This document shows positions 8,301 to 14,365 of a stretch of 14,365 nucleotides of DNA, one piece after another. The stretch spans positions 1 through 14,365 of the forward strand of contig JAFGID010000199.1 in NCBI GenBank assembly GCA_016929735.1, read 5' to 3'. The notes beneath the pieces are model-generated. The model did no database searches. It had not been told where the DNA came from and worked only from the letters and a program-made list of their open reading frames with translations. This DNA comes from Ignavibacteriales bacterium (GTDB lineage Bacteria; Bacteroidota; Ignavibacteria; Ignavibacteriales; Melioribacteraceae). The first letter of the stretch is position 1. Every line of letters begins with the position of its first letter. The translations under genes and the position numbers were made by a program.

Positions 8301-9638
8301 TTGCTTGTAATTAATATTCAGTGTTTCCTGTGCTGATTCTTCAAGAAAAGAGCCGGTTCCTGCTGAACAAGCCTCGTTCATAGCATAATCACAAGCAACA
8401 CCATTTGTTAGGAAAGTATATTTTGCATCCTGTCCCCCAATTTCAAAAATAGTATCAACATCCTCATCAAAAAATGCTGCTGCTACTGCGTGTGCAATAA
8501 TTTCATTGATTTCACCTTCAGTCAAAGCATGCAAGGCTGCAATCTTTCTGCCCGAACCGGTTGTTCCAAGTCCGATTATTCTAATCGAACAATCAATTTG
8601 TTTATTTAATTCTTTATAACACTCAATTGATGCTTGAACAGGATTACCATTTGTTCGTAAATAAATTGATGCAAGCAAAGCATTATCTGTTTCACGAATC
8701 AAAACTGCTTTAGTAGTTGTTGAACCGACATCCAAGCCAAGTATGCAAATATCCCCTTCAACTGCTTTGGATTTTTTCATTTCCTTAAAAATCACATTTG
8801 TTTCTTTACCTTTAATTTTTGGAAGTGTCGGAAAATTGAAATGGATTTCCTTAAATATTTTTGTTTTATCAATATTTGAAATATTATCCAGACCATACAA
8901 AGCTGCACCCATTGCTTCAAAATAGGTTGCTTCAATCGGAACCAATGAGTTAGGATACGCTTCCTTAATAAAATCAACGACTACTGAATTCCTAGAAACT
9001 CCACCGATAATTAAAACATTTTTTTCGTCCTGCTTTGTTAAAAGTTCAATACCCTTTTCGGCAATCATCTTACAAAGACCTGAAACTACTTCAGCTTTGG
9101 GTACTCCCTTGTTCAATGCATGAGTGCAATCACTTTTACAAAAGACACTACATCTACCAGAAACGATATATGGTTTTGTTTCCCTTGCTAATTCGACAGC
9201 TTCTTGAACTGATAAATTCATTCTTGATAATTGCTGGAGAAAAAATTCACCCGTTCCAGCTGCACACTTATTACCAGTTCTCACTGATTGGATGTTGCCA
9301 TTATCATCAATGCAATAAACAATAAAATTTTCTGCACCCAGACTTGCAATAGTTTTATAATTCTTAAAATATTCTGTTTGCTTTAGTACAATTTCAATTG
9401 CTTCCGGCTCAGGAATAGATATTGTATTTATTAGTGATTTAAATTTTCTTCCTGTTGCAACAACAGATATATTGTCAAATTCGTTTTTTGCAAAATAATC
9501 TGATACTATTTTATGTGGGTTACCTAAGTGGACTATTGATTGGGTAGATAACAAATCAATCTTTTGCTCTTGTCTACTTAATTTTACAAATGTAACAGTT
9601 GAAGCGCCAACACAAATTCCCAGAGAAATTCTTTCCAT
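5391..9638 (-). CDS. Giant acyl-CoA dehydratase activase-like protein: two BadF/HgdC ATPase units fused to DUF2229/HgdB-like domains
   Basis: This 1415-residue protein belongs to the BadF/BadG/BcrA/BcrD activase superfamily (COG1924 with COG3580/COG3581-like extensions, assigned from memory). Activases of this kind use ATP hydrolysis to push a low-potential electron from a [4Fe-4S] cluster into a partner reductase. Unit 1 (about 1-250) has cluster-type cysteines in NKCAAGTG (C125) and GRCSVF (C163), but its phosphate loop reads GICVGAST. Unit 2 (about 298-552) has an intact GLDVGSTTTK loop (D303), GGQDAK (401-406), NEACSAGTG (C424) and NDQCSAF (C464). A linker carries C585, C592, C596 and C614. 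A DUF2229-like domain starts near 655, and later segments carry NFSCGPDSF (C911), TTCKECLPF (C1046, C1049) and GPCRQGQY (C1084), resembling 2-hydroxyacyl-CoA dehydratase subunits. Substrate and physiological role are unknown. No separate dehydratase or ferredoxin gene is nearby. The ATG at 9638 lacks a Shine-Dalgarno but begins immediately before the first ATPase strand. Confidence 0.9.
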   Translation of the reverse strand: MERISLGICVGASTVTFVKLSRQEQKIDLLSTQSIVHLGNPHKIVSDYFAKNEFDNISVVATGRKFKSLINTISIPEPEAIEIVLKQTEYFKNYKTIASLGAENFIVYCIDDNGNIQSVRTGNKCAAGTGEFFLQQLSRMNLSVQEAVELARETKPYIVSGRCSVFCKSDCTHALNKGVPKAEVVSGLCKMIAEKGIELLTKQDEKNVLIIGGVSRNSVVVDFIKEAYPNSLVPIEATYFEAMGAALYGLDNISNIDKTKIFKEIHFNFPTLPKIKGKETNVIFKEMKKSKAVEGDICILGLDVGSTTTKAVLIRETDNALLASIYLRTNGNPVQASIECYKELNKQIDCSIRIIGLGTTGSGRKIAALHALTEGEINEIIAHAVAAAFFDEDVDTIFEIGGQDAKYTFLTNGVACDYAMNEACSAGTGSFLEESAQETLNINYKQISDIALSAKSPLNFNDQCSAFISSDIKNATHDGTTTEDIVAGLVYSICMNYTNRVKGNRPVGKKVFMQGGVCYNKSVPLAMANLIGKQIIVPPEPGLMGAFGVALEVKNRINLGLLKSDLFNLHDLINRKFEQVGTFICKGGKENCDLKCEIAVFEIEGQKYPFGGACNKYYNERINIEIDSASRDYVKKRQELVFENYISNSQSKGKKIGISKSFMTNTLYPLYYNFFNQLGFEVVLSENVDERGMEKIRSAFCYPVEIAHGLFQDLLNKKVDYIFMPHIVEMPHPPDFKYSKLCIFVQGESYYLKSTFHKEIKCEILAPIIDLSKSEKEIEKTFVDIAKKLNVKSATGKKAFKYAFEKYSSMLEEFRELGNKAISEIENEPDSFGIVLFGRAYNAYAKEANLSIPYKFSSKNITIIPQDFLPTEEITPYENMYWFGGQTILRGAKFVKNHKQLFGVFITNFSCGPDSFILHYFRKLMGNKPSLTLELDSHSADVGINTRIDAALDIIKNYIHLRNEKIIVEKDVELKTNLFVDTVDFNSKSESKISLTSPDVELLIPSMGRFGTEGMSEVFKSLGVNCKPLPIPTISTLKAGQGLTTCKECLPFITTTGSLVEYARNNNLKNKKTLFFMPHGYGPCRQGQYFILLKDIIRNLNLDNVAVFSMDEEQSFQDLGSSAYRWAWIILSVSDCISDISNALLALAVDTDLAFKILNAEWEKVKKKIGEGNEKQLFKQLEIMASGLKKINLKQPLAEAKKVLLVGEVYVRHEEFSRGNIVEVLAKNGFVVRVAPITEYMYYSNYLLLKGITDPENSFLERTKVKLKNKFQEMLEIKVKNKLSKSGLIDEHKIDIEKIIQHSKGLISEELLGEGILTIGLSLKEIISEVSGIISIGPFNCLPSRLSESILNNEMTLAGKKKQSKYKSDILKEENVNALPFLYIETDGNAFPQITQSKLEIFMLQVEKLHQKLYS

Positions 9639-9665
9639 ACACTAAAATCTTATAAAAATATTATT

Positions 9666-9675
9666 TTTCGAGTGC
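9666..9675. repeat. Left arm of a 10-bp perfect inverted repeat (TTTCGAGTGC)
   Basis: The bases TTTCGAGTGC are the exact reverse complement of GCACTCGAAA at 9788-9797. The arm lies 28 bases upstream of the activase start and directly downstream, on the minus strand, of its candidate -7 box. The arms are 112 bases apart, too far for a simple hairpin terminator. Confidence 0.8.
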
Positions 9676-9682
9676 AAATATA
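9675..9682 (-). promoter_or_regulatory. Candidate -7 element of the giant activase gene
   Basis: The minus strand reads TATATTTG, a full match to TAnnTTTG, 37 bases before the ATG at 9638. It is followed by CACTCGAAA, which would contain the start site. No TTG -33 element is visible at 17-23 bases. Confidence is raised somewhat because nearly the same sequence occurs in mirror position before the divergent gene. Confidence 0.4.
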
Positions 9683-9780
9683 AGTAATTTAATTTTTCCT
9701 TTTTAGATAAGATAACTCATAAAATATTAGGTAGCATTTAGTGACCATAAATTTACACTTTATTTTATAGTAAAATTGTT

Positions 9781-9788
9781 TAAATTCG
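9781..9788 (+). promoter_or_regulatory. Candidate -7 element of the outer-membrane protein gene
   Basis: The plus strand reads TAAATTCG, one mismatch from TAnnTTTG, followed by CACTCGAAA exactly as before the divergent activase gene. The two promoter-proximal 22-base blocks agree at 18 positions. The leader to the TTG start at 9812 would be only about 15-20 bases. Confidence 0.35.
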
Positions 9789-9797
9789 CACTCGAAA
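9788..9797. repeat. Right arm of the 10-bp inverted repeat (GCACTCGAAA)
   Basis: This arm is the exact reverse complement of 9666-9675. It ends three bases before the AAGGA ribosome binding site of the following gene, so it lies in the presumed start-site and leader region. Confidence 0.8.
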
Positions 9798-9811
9798 TTT
9801 AAGGATATGTA

Positions 9812-10543
9812 TTGAAAAATATTATAAAAATAATATTGGCTTTTACAATTTCAACAAACCTCTTTTCACAAGAAGAAAGTGTTGGATTAATATCCAAATT
9901 TGGACTTGCTGTTGGATTCAATCCTGGTTGGATTTTTATTGATTTGGATGAAATTAACACCAAAATTGATGATTTTGGTGTTGATAAATTCGATAACGGT
10001 ATTTTTACAACAGGTGGCTCAGGTTACTTCTATATAATGTTATTAAATAACTTTAGAATTGGATGGACCGGTTTTTCAGGTTCACGCTCCAGTGAAAAAA
10101 GAATTGCTGATTTCGACAAAAAAGCGATATATGAAATTTCATCTAATGGTGTAACAATTGAATATTCGCTTCCATTTATTGAGAAAATGGGAGTTTCGTT
10201 TGGTGCTATTATTGGATGGGGAAATCAGAGAATCGAATTTCATCAGGTAAATAAAGATTATTCTTGGAATACATTATGGTCTGAAGTAAGTGATACTTCT
10301 GTAAAAACAAATAATATTTCAAGAATTATTGACAATGATTTCTGGACGATTACACCTACAATAAACATTGATGTACCGATTAATAGGTTTGCCGCATTAA
10401 GATTAGGAGGGGGATATTTAATTACTCTAGCAAATAAATGGAAAATTGCAGACGAAAGAGAATTAAAAGATGTTCCTTCAGGATTGAAAGCAAACTCCTT
10501 TTTTATTCAAGCAGGATTATATGTAGGATTTTTTGCATATTAA
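9812..10543 (+). CDS. Outer-membrane beta-barrel-like protein with signal peptide
   Basis: This is a 243-residue protein with a Sec signal peptide at about 1-19 (MKNIIKIILAFTISTNLFS, cleavage probably before QEES). The mature part alternates short aromatic/glycine-rich strands with polar loops, for example SGYFYIMLLNNFRIGWTGFSGS, MGVSFGAIIGWG and AALRLGGGYLI. It finishes on IQAGLYVGFFAY, a C-terminal aromatic strand typical of outer-membrane barrels. No specific family or substrate is recognised. The start is TTG at 9812, six bases after AAGGA (9800-9804 region); the nearby ATG at 9807 is in another frame and meets a stop after two codons. The gap to rfbB is 9 bases, which suggests cotranscription. 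An alternative is a periplasmic beta-rich protein, but the final strand favours the outer membrane. Confidence 0.8.
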   Translation: MKNIIKIILAFTISTNLFSQEESVGLISKFGLAVGFNPGWIFIDLDEINTKIDDFGVDKFDNGIFTTGGSGYFYIMLLNNFRIGWTGFSGSRSSEKRIADFDKKAIYEISSNGVTIEYSLPFIEKMGVSFGAIIGWGNQRIEFHQVNKDYSWNTLWSEVSDTSVKTNNISRIIDNDFWTITPTINIDVPINRFAALRLGGGYLITLANKWKIADERELKDVPSGLKANSFFIQAGLYVGFFAY

Positions 10544-10552
10544 AAAGGTTAA

Positions 10553-11566
10553 ATGAAAAATATTTTAGTGACAGGTGGTGCCGGTTTTATTGGTAGTAAT
10601 TTTATTAACTATTTAGTTGATAAACATAAGGATTGGAATATTATTAATTTCGACAAACTCACCTATGCTGGGAATTTAGAAAATCTTAAACCATCAGAAA
10701 ATAAAGAAAATTATTGTTTTATTAAAGGTGATATAACTAATTCAGATTTACTGGAATTTGTTTTTAATAAATATGAAATAAAATATGTTATCAATTTTGC
10801 TGCAGAATCGCATGTTGATAGAAGTATACTCGGTGCTGAAATTTTTGTCCGAACAAATGTTCTCGGTACTTTAAATTTATTAGAAATTGCAAAAAGAAGT
10901 AATGTTGAAAAATTTTTACAAATATCAACTGACGAGGTTTATGGAAGCTTAGGTACTGAAGGAAAATTTTCTGAGACCACTTCCCTAGCACCGAATAGCC
11001 CTTACTCTTCAAGCAAAGCATCGGCGGACATGTTAGCATTATCTTACGAACATACTTTTGGGCTTCCAGTTGTTGTTACTCGTTGTTCAAATAATTACGG
11101 ACCTTTGCAATTCCCAGAAAAATTGATTCCGTTAATGATAATCAATGCAATTAATAATAAAAAACTTCCAGTTTATGGCGATGGTATGAATGTCCGCGAT
11201 TGGATTTATGTATTAGACCACAATAAAGCAATCGAAAAAGTTTTTGAAAATGGAAAAATTGGTGAAGTTTACAACATTGGTGCTGACCAAGAAATGCCGA
11301 ATATAGAAATCGTAAAATTAATTTTGAAAAAGTTAGGTAAATCGGAGAATTTAATAGAATATGTAAAAGACCGTCCCGGACATGATAGGAGGTATGCGAT
11401 TGACTCAACGAAAATTCAAACTGAATTAAATTGGACACCCGAACAGAAATTTGAAGATGCAATTTATTACACAATAGATTGGTATTTAAACAACAAGCAA
11501 TGGTGGGAGAGGATTATTTCAGGTGAGTATCAAAATTATTATGAAACAATGTATAGTAATAGATAG
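10553..11566 (+). CDS. rfbB: dTDP-glucose 4,6-dehydratase
   Basis: RfbB/RmlB converts dTDP-glucose to dTDP-4-keto-6-deoxyglucose, the second step toward dTDP-L-rhamnose and related deoxysugars of surface polysaccharides. The 337-residue protein is a complete extended short-chain dehydrogenase: NAD-binding GGAGFIG (8-14), KLTYAGNLENL (35-45) typical of this enzyme, AAESHVDRS (83-91), the catalytic triplet T126-D127-E128 in STDEVYG, Y151-x3-K155 in PYSSSKASAD, and NNYGPLQFPEKLIP in the sugar-nucleotide region. AAAAAGG precedes the ATG by four bases. No rfbA, rfbC or rfbD follows inside the window, so the rest of the dTDP-sugar pathway is encoded elsewhere. With the SLBB and Wzz genes downstream it marks a polysaccharide locus. 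Confidence 0.96.
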   Translation: MKNILVTGGAGFIGSNFINYLVDKHKDWNIINFDKLTYAGNLENLKPSENKENYCFIKGDITNSDLLEFVFNKYEIKYVINFAAESHVDRSILGAEIFVRTNVLGTLNLLEIAKRSNVEKFLQISTDEVYGSLGTEGKFSETTSLAPNSPYSSSKASADMLALSYEHTFGLPVVVTRCSNNYGPLQFPEKLIPLMIINAINNKKLPVYGDGMNVRDWIYVLDHNKAIEKVFENGKIGEVYNIGADQEMPNIEIVKLILKKLGKSENLIEYVKDRPGHDRRYAIDSTKIQTELNWTPEQKFEDAIYYTIDWYLNNKQWWERIISGEYQNYYETMYSNR

Positions 11567-11568
11567 AA

Positions 11569-11658
11569 ATGGCAAAAGAAGAAAAAATAGAGTTTTGGTT
11601 AAATAGTGCTGAAAGAGACTATAGAACTATGGAAAATTTGTTTTTGTCCAAAGAATAA
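11569..11658 (+). pseudogene. Truncated HEPN-domain toxin gene (29-codon N-terminal remnant)
   Basis: An ATG two bases after the rfbB stop opens a 29-codon frame reading KIEFWLNSAERDYRTMENLF near its start. This is the typical first helix of HEPN proteins that pair with MNT nucleotidyltransferases (consensus roughly W-x-x-S-A-x-x-D-x-x-T-x-x-x-L-F). It stops with TAA just where the second HEPN helix should begin. The remaining roughly 90-100 codons, including the catalytic Rx4-6H motif, are absent in all three plus frames before the MNT gene 12-27 bases later. I infer a deletion, since a point stop alone would leave the rest readable downstream. A free-standing micropeptide is possible but less likely. 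Assignment rests on a short stretch. Confidence 0.6.
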
Positions 11659-11684
11659 ATAACTAAAATTTGAGAGACAGCAGA

Positions 11685-11987
11685 ATGCTTGAAAAAGATG
11701 TTTTAGAAAAAATTAAAAATTTCATAAACTTTCTAAAAGATAAGAAATATAAGATCAAAAAAATCTTTCTTTTTGGTTCTTATGCAAAAGGTAACTATAA
11801 TGATGATAGCGATATTGATATTGCAATCGTAATTGATGATATGGAAAATTTTTATTTAATACAATTTGAATTATTATTAATCGGATGTAAATTTGATTCA
11901 CGAATTGAACCATACCCTTTTTATAGTGAAGATTTTAATGAGTCAAATCCTTTTGCGAAAGAGATAATAAAAATGGAGCTGCTTTAG
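11685..11987 (+). CDS. MNT-type minimal nucleotidyltransferase (MntA-like antitoxin)
   Basis: From the ATG at 11685 this is a 100-residue protein; a TTG at 11670 would add five residues, and neither start has a good ribosome binding site. It has the DNA polymerase-beta-like nucleotidyltransferase signature GSYAKG (31-36) and DSDIDIAIV (41-49) with carboxylates D43 and D45. A plausible third acidic residue lies in FDSRIEPYPF (D71 or E75). The length and the ending EDFNESNPFAKEIIK fit complete HEPN-associated MNT proteins. In characterised pairs the MNT protein neutralises the HEPN RNase by adding AMP to a tyrosine. Here its partner is reduced to a 29-codon stub just upstream, so this antitoxin appears orphaned, unless it acts on a HEPN protein encoded elsewhere. 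Confidence 0.85.
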   Translation: MLEKDVLEKIKNFINFLKDKKYKIKKIFLFGSYAKGNYNDDSDIDIAIVIDDMENFYLIQFELLLIGCKFDSRIEPYPFYSEDFNESNPFAKEIIKMELL

Positions 11988-12129
11988 AATTTTAATTTTT
12001 GTTTATGAGTTCAAAAGAATTAAAAAATTACATTGGGAAAAATAGTGCTTTATTATAGCATATTAAAAATATAAGAAATAAAATAAAAATTATTTATTAA
12101 GTGTAAAAATAAATTAAAAATAAATTTAT

Positions 12130-13560
12130 ATGAAAAAGTATTTTTTTATCGCCATTATTTCATCTTTTTATAATCTGAATGCTCAAACTGAAAAAAGCAG
12201 TTTATTCAGTGCTACTGATTACAACACAATTAGCGTTACAATTGGAGGTGAATTTATAATAAATGGAACATTTGCTGCATCTCCGCTAGAAAGATTGGAT
12301 CAATTTCTGACAAGAATTTACAACGAAGGAAGAGCAAATATCCTCGCAACCGCAAAAGATGAAAACACCCTTATTCAGGCAAAGTCTGAGGTGAACAATT
12401 TCAATTTTAGAAATATTAAATTAAAACGAATCTCAAGCGAAGAAATACAGATAGACCTTGAAAAATTCAGATTAACTGCCGATTTCACTTATAATCCTTA
12501 CCTTAAAAATGATGACGTAATTATTTTTCAACCGTATAATCCTGAAATTGATTTCATCGAAATTGGAGGTGCAGTTAATAAACCAACAAAATTCCCTTTT
12601 GTTGAAGGTGATAGATTATCTGATGCTTTACTTCTTGCTCGGGGAGTTAGTCTTGCATACGAAAAAGTTATTACTGCGGAAATAACACGTCTATCTTACG
12701 ATGGACAAAATGAAGAAATAGTTAAAGTAAATATTTCTGACGATACTCAACTTAAAAGAGGTGATAGAATAAGAGTTATTGCAGATGAGACACAAAAGAG
12801 AGATTTTAAGATACTTGTTTTGGGTGAGGTTAATCGTCCCGGTTACATAAATGTTACTAAAGGAAATACAACAATAAAACAAGTCATAGAAAAAGCAGGT
12901 GGCTTAACAAATAAAGCTTCACTAAGAAATAGTGAGCTATTACGTGGTGACGATGCATTAAAACTTTTACGAAAATTATCTATTGAAAGCAAATTAAACG
13001 AAGAAAATGCAGACATTACAAAATTTAATAGTGCAATTGCTCAGCCTGACAGATGGGATTTTAACTCGATGTACCGTATGATAAATCTTAATTTAGAAGA
13101 CACGACTTTTTTTGGTATAGACAATAGATTACGCTTACTTTTTCCTGAAAGTATAGTAAATTTTGAAAATATATTTAATGAAAATTCACCAGACGGTAAT
13201 ACAATAGTCTATGATGGAGATATTATTTTAATTCCCGAAGAGAAAAATTTTGTTTATGTATTTGGACAAGTCCAAAATCCAGGTTACTTATTATTTCAGA
13301 AAGGAAAAAACTATGAATATTATTTAAATGCAGCAGGTGGACTTGGAGAAATAGCCGATGAAGTTAAAATAATTTCGGGCAAAACAAGAAACTGGCTCGA
13401 TGCTGATGATAATACTCCAATATTTCCTGGAGATTTTGTTTATGTTACAAAGGATGTCCCAAGAGGTTTTTGGTATCATATGGGAAGAGTTGGAACTGTA
13501 GCTGGTATTGTTGGCTCTATTGCAACATTAGTTTTATTATTTACAAATTTTGGGAATTAA
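12130..13560 (+). CDS. Polysaccharide export protein with SLBB-type repeats and C-terminal membrane helix
   Basis: This is a 476-residue protein with a signal peptide at about 1-19 (ending LNAQ). The body reads as four beta-grasp (SLBB-like) units. They begin near ISVTIGGEF (about 35), IEIGGAVNKP (about 142), VLGEVNRPGY (about 230) and VFGQVQNPGY (about 376), and close with LKNDDVIIFQP, LKRGDRIRVIA, YDGDIILIPE and FPGDFVYVT respectively. The last 23 residues form a glycine/valine-rich hydrophobic helix, as in Wza-like exporters where such helices line the outer-membrane pore. The role is export of capsule, exopolysaccharide or O-antigen across the outer membrane, in a complex with the Wzz-type protein encoded seven bases downstream. 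A canonical N-terminal polysaccharide-export (PES) motif is not evident. No Shine-Dalgarno precedes the ATG; the preceding 142 bases are extremely AT-rich. Confidence 0.87.
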   Translation: MKKYFFIAIISSFYNLNAQTEKSSLFSATDYNTISVTIGGEFIINGTFAASPLERLDQFLTRIYNEGRANILATAKDENTLIQAKSEVNNFNFRNIKLKRISSEEIQIDLEKFRLTADFTYNPYLKNDDVIIFQPYNPEIDFIEIGGAVNKPTKFPFVEGDRLSDALLLARGVSLAYEKVITAEITRLSYDGQNEEIVKVNISDDTQLKRGDRIRVIADETQKRDFKILVLGEVNRPGYINVTKGNTTIKQVIEKAGGLTNKASLRNSELLRGDDALKLLRKLSIESKLNEENADITKFNSAIAQPDRWDFNSMYRMINLNLEDTTFFGIDNRLRLLFPESIVNFENIFNENSPDGNTIVYDGDIILIPEEKNFVYVFGQVQNPGYLLFQKGKNYEYYLNAAGGLGEIADEVKIISGKTRNWLDADDNTPIFPGDFVYVTKDVPRGFWYHMGRVGTVAGIVGSIATLVLLFTNFGN

Positions 13561-13567
13561 TACTAAA

Positions 13568-14365
13568 ATGGAAAAACAATATAACTTCAATTTTTTAGAC
13601 TTATTGGTTTTAATTGTCAAGCATAAAATTTTAATTCTAATAATATGTTTTTTAACCGCTGTAATTTCATATTTATATCTAAGATTATTTGTTGATGACC
13701 AATTTGATGCTTCAGCATTGGTAATACCTGCTGATGACCAAGGAATAGGTGGATTAGGGGGCATGTTAAAAGGATTATCTGACTTACCTTTTGGATTAGG
13801 GGGTAGTTCGGGTGGCGAAGCAATCGGAATGTATAATACAATTATTGGAAGTAGAACAACTCTCGAGGAAATAATTGAAAAATTTGATTTAATAAATGTC
13901 TACAAAATTGATAAATCTGAGAAAGGTTATCTTGAAGGTGCAATAAAAACTTTAAGTGAATGTATTAAAACTGATGAAACAGAAGATGGAGCATATACTA
14001 TAACTATAAGAGATAAAGACCCTCAGCGTGCAGCAGATATGACAAACTACTTAATTGAGTTATTAAACAGAAGAATTATCGAATTAAAAACACAAAAATC
14101 AAAGAATGATAGAGAATTTTTAGAAGAAAGATTAGCGGACGTTAAACTTAATTTGAAAAATGCTGAAGATTCAATGAGAATTTTTCAGGAGCAGTCGGGA
14201 ATGTTAAACGCTGAAAATCAAGTAAAGGGAATTTTTGATGTTTATACTACTCTCGAAACTGAGCTGATAACAAAGCAAATTCAATATTCGATAATGGAAA
14301 ATATTTACGAAGAAAATTCCCCATTTTTAATAAAAGCTAAAACAGAATTACAGGAATATGAGAAA
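13568..14365 (+). CDS. Wzz-type polysaccharide chain-length/co-polymerase protein, N-terminal part (3' end outside window)
   Basis: The ATG at 13568 opens a frame that stays open for 266 codons to the right edge. A cytoplasmic start (MEKQYNFNFLDLL) leads into a transmembrane helix at about 15-40 (IVKHKILILIICFLTAVISYLYL). Next come a glycine-rich segment (GIGGLGGMLKGL and FGLGGSSGG, about 60-84) and the motif YNTIIGSRTTLEEIIEKFDL. A long charged coiled coil from about residue 165 fills the rest. This is the Wzz/tyrosine-kinase-adaptor layout; such proteins sit in the inner membrane with a large periplasmic coiled coil and control polymer length and export. A second membrane helix, and a possible fused kinase domain, would lie beyond the window. 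The gap of seven bases from the SLBB gene supports one operon. It is absent from simple start-to-stop listings only because it has no stop in the window. Confidence 0.9.
   Translation, partial: MEKQYNFNFLDLLVLIVKHKILILIICFLTAVISYLYLRLFVDDQFDASALVIPADDQGIGGLGGMLKGLSDLPFGLGGSSGGEAIGMYNTIIGSRTTLEEIIEKFDLINVYKIDKSEKGYLEGAIKTLSECIKTDETEDGAYTITIRDKDPQRAADMTNYLIELLNRRIIELKTQKSKNDREFLEERLADVKLNLKNAEDSMRIFQEQSGMLNAENQVKGIFDVYTTLETELITKQIQYSIMENIYEENSPFLIKAKTELQEYEK

Noticed and set aside
12005..12058. 17-codon frame MSSKELKNYIGKNSALL
   Set aside because: It is too short, has no ribosome binding site and no recognisable family. It is kept only as part of the observation on the scarred interval.
12044..12059. 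Possible small hairpin (TGCT ... AGCA) as a terminator after the MNT gene
   Set aside because: The stem is only four base pairs with a seven-base loop and no following T-run, which is below what I would call a terminator.
13537..13841. Two minus-strand open frames (75 and 74 codons) near the right end
   Set aside because: They overlap each other and lie opposite the Wzz-type gene, whose plus frame shows a clear membrane helix and coiled coil and stays open to the edge.
1..14365. CRISPR arrays, tRNA/rRNA genes, insertion sequences
   Set aside because: No regularly spaced repeats, no cloverleaf-like or conserved rRNA stretches, and no transposase frames or terminal repeats were seen on either strand.

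Overview
This AT-rich window looks like chromosomal DNA from the Bacteroidota/Chlorobi/Ignavibacteriota side of the tree, and I would guess Ignavibacteria. The reasons are the low GC by eye, the strong preference for TAA stops, candidate promoters of the Bacteroidota TAnnTTTG -7 type, Bacteroidota-style outer-membrane and exopolysaccharide proteins, and the mix of short AAAGG-type ribosome binding sites with starts that lack one. The taxonomic call is an inference without any database search.

Layout, left to right. (1) 1-1314, plus strand: the 3' part of a long-form NIF3 metal protein gene, followed by a coiled-coil/zinc-ribbon (DUF164-type) gene. (2) 1315-3397, minus strand: an MlaF-type ABC ATPase whose 3' end overlaps the start of radA (DNA repair). 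(3) 3618-5389, plus strand: glgC (ADP-glucose synthesis for glycogen), then a small secreted protein of unknown function. (4) 5391-9638, minus strand: one 1415-residue protein joining two BadF/HgdC-type ATPase units to dehydratase-like, cysteine-rich domains. (5) 9812 to the right edge, plus strand: an outer-membrane beta-barrel-like protein, rfbB/rmlB (dTDP-glucose 4,6-dehydratase), a 29-codon remnant of a HEPN gene with an intact MNT nucleotidyltransferase, an SLBB-repeat polysaccharide export protein, and a Wzz-type chain-length protein cut by the window edge.

How the parts work together. The right-hand block is the start of a surface-polysaccharide locus: RfbB makes the 4-keto-6-deoxy nucleotide sugar, while the SLBB protein and the Wzz protein would form the envelope-spanning export and length-control machinery. 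A decayed HEPN/MNT toxin-antitoxin pair sits between the sugar gene and the export genes. The left-hand genes are housekeeping. The most unusual items are the HEPN remnant beside an intact MNT, the giant activase whose first ATPase unit has lost its catalytic Asp residues but kept its cluster cysteines, and a 10-bp perfect inverted repeat that places near-identical promoter/start-site sequences on both sides of the divergent 9639-9811 region.
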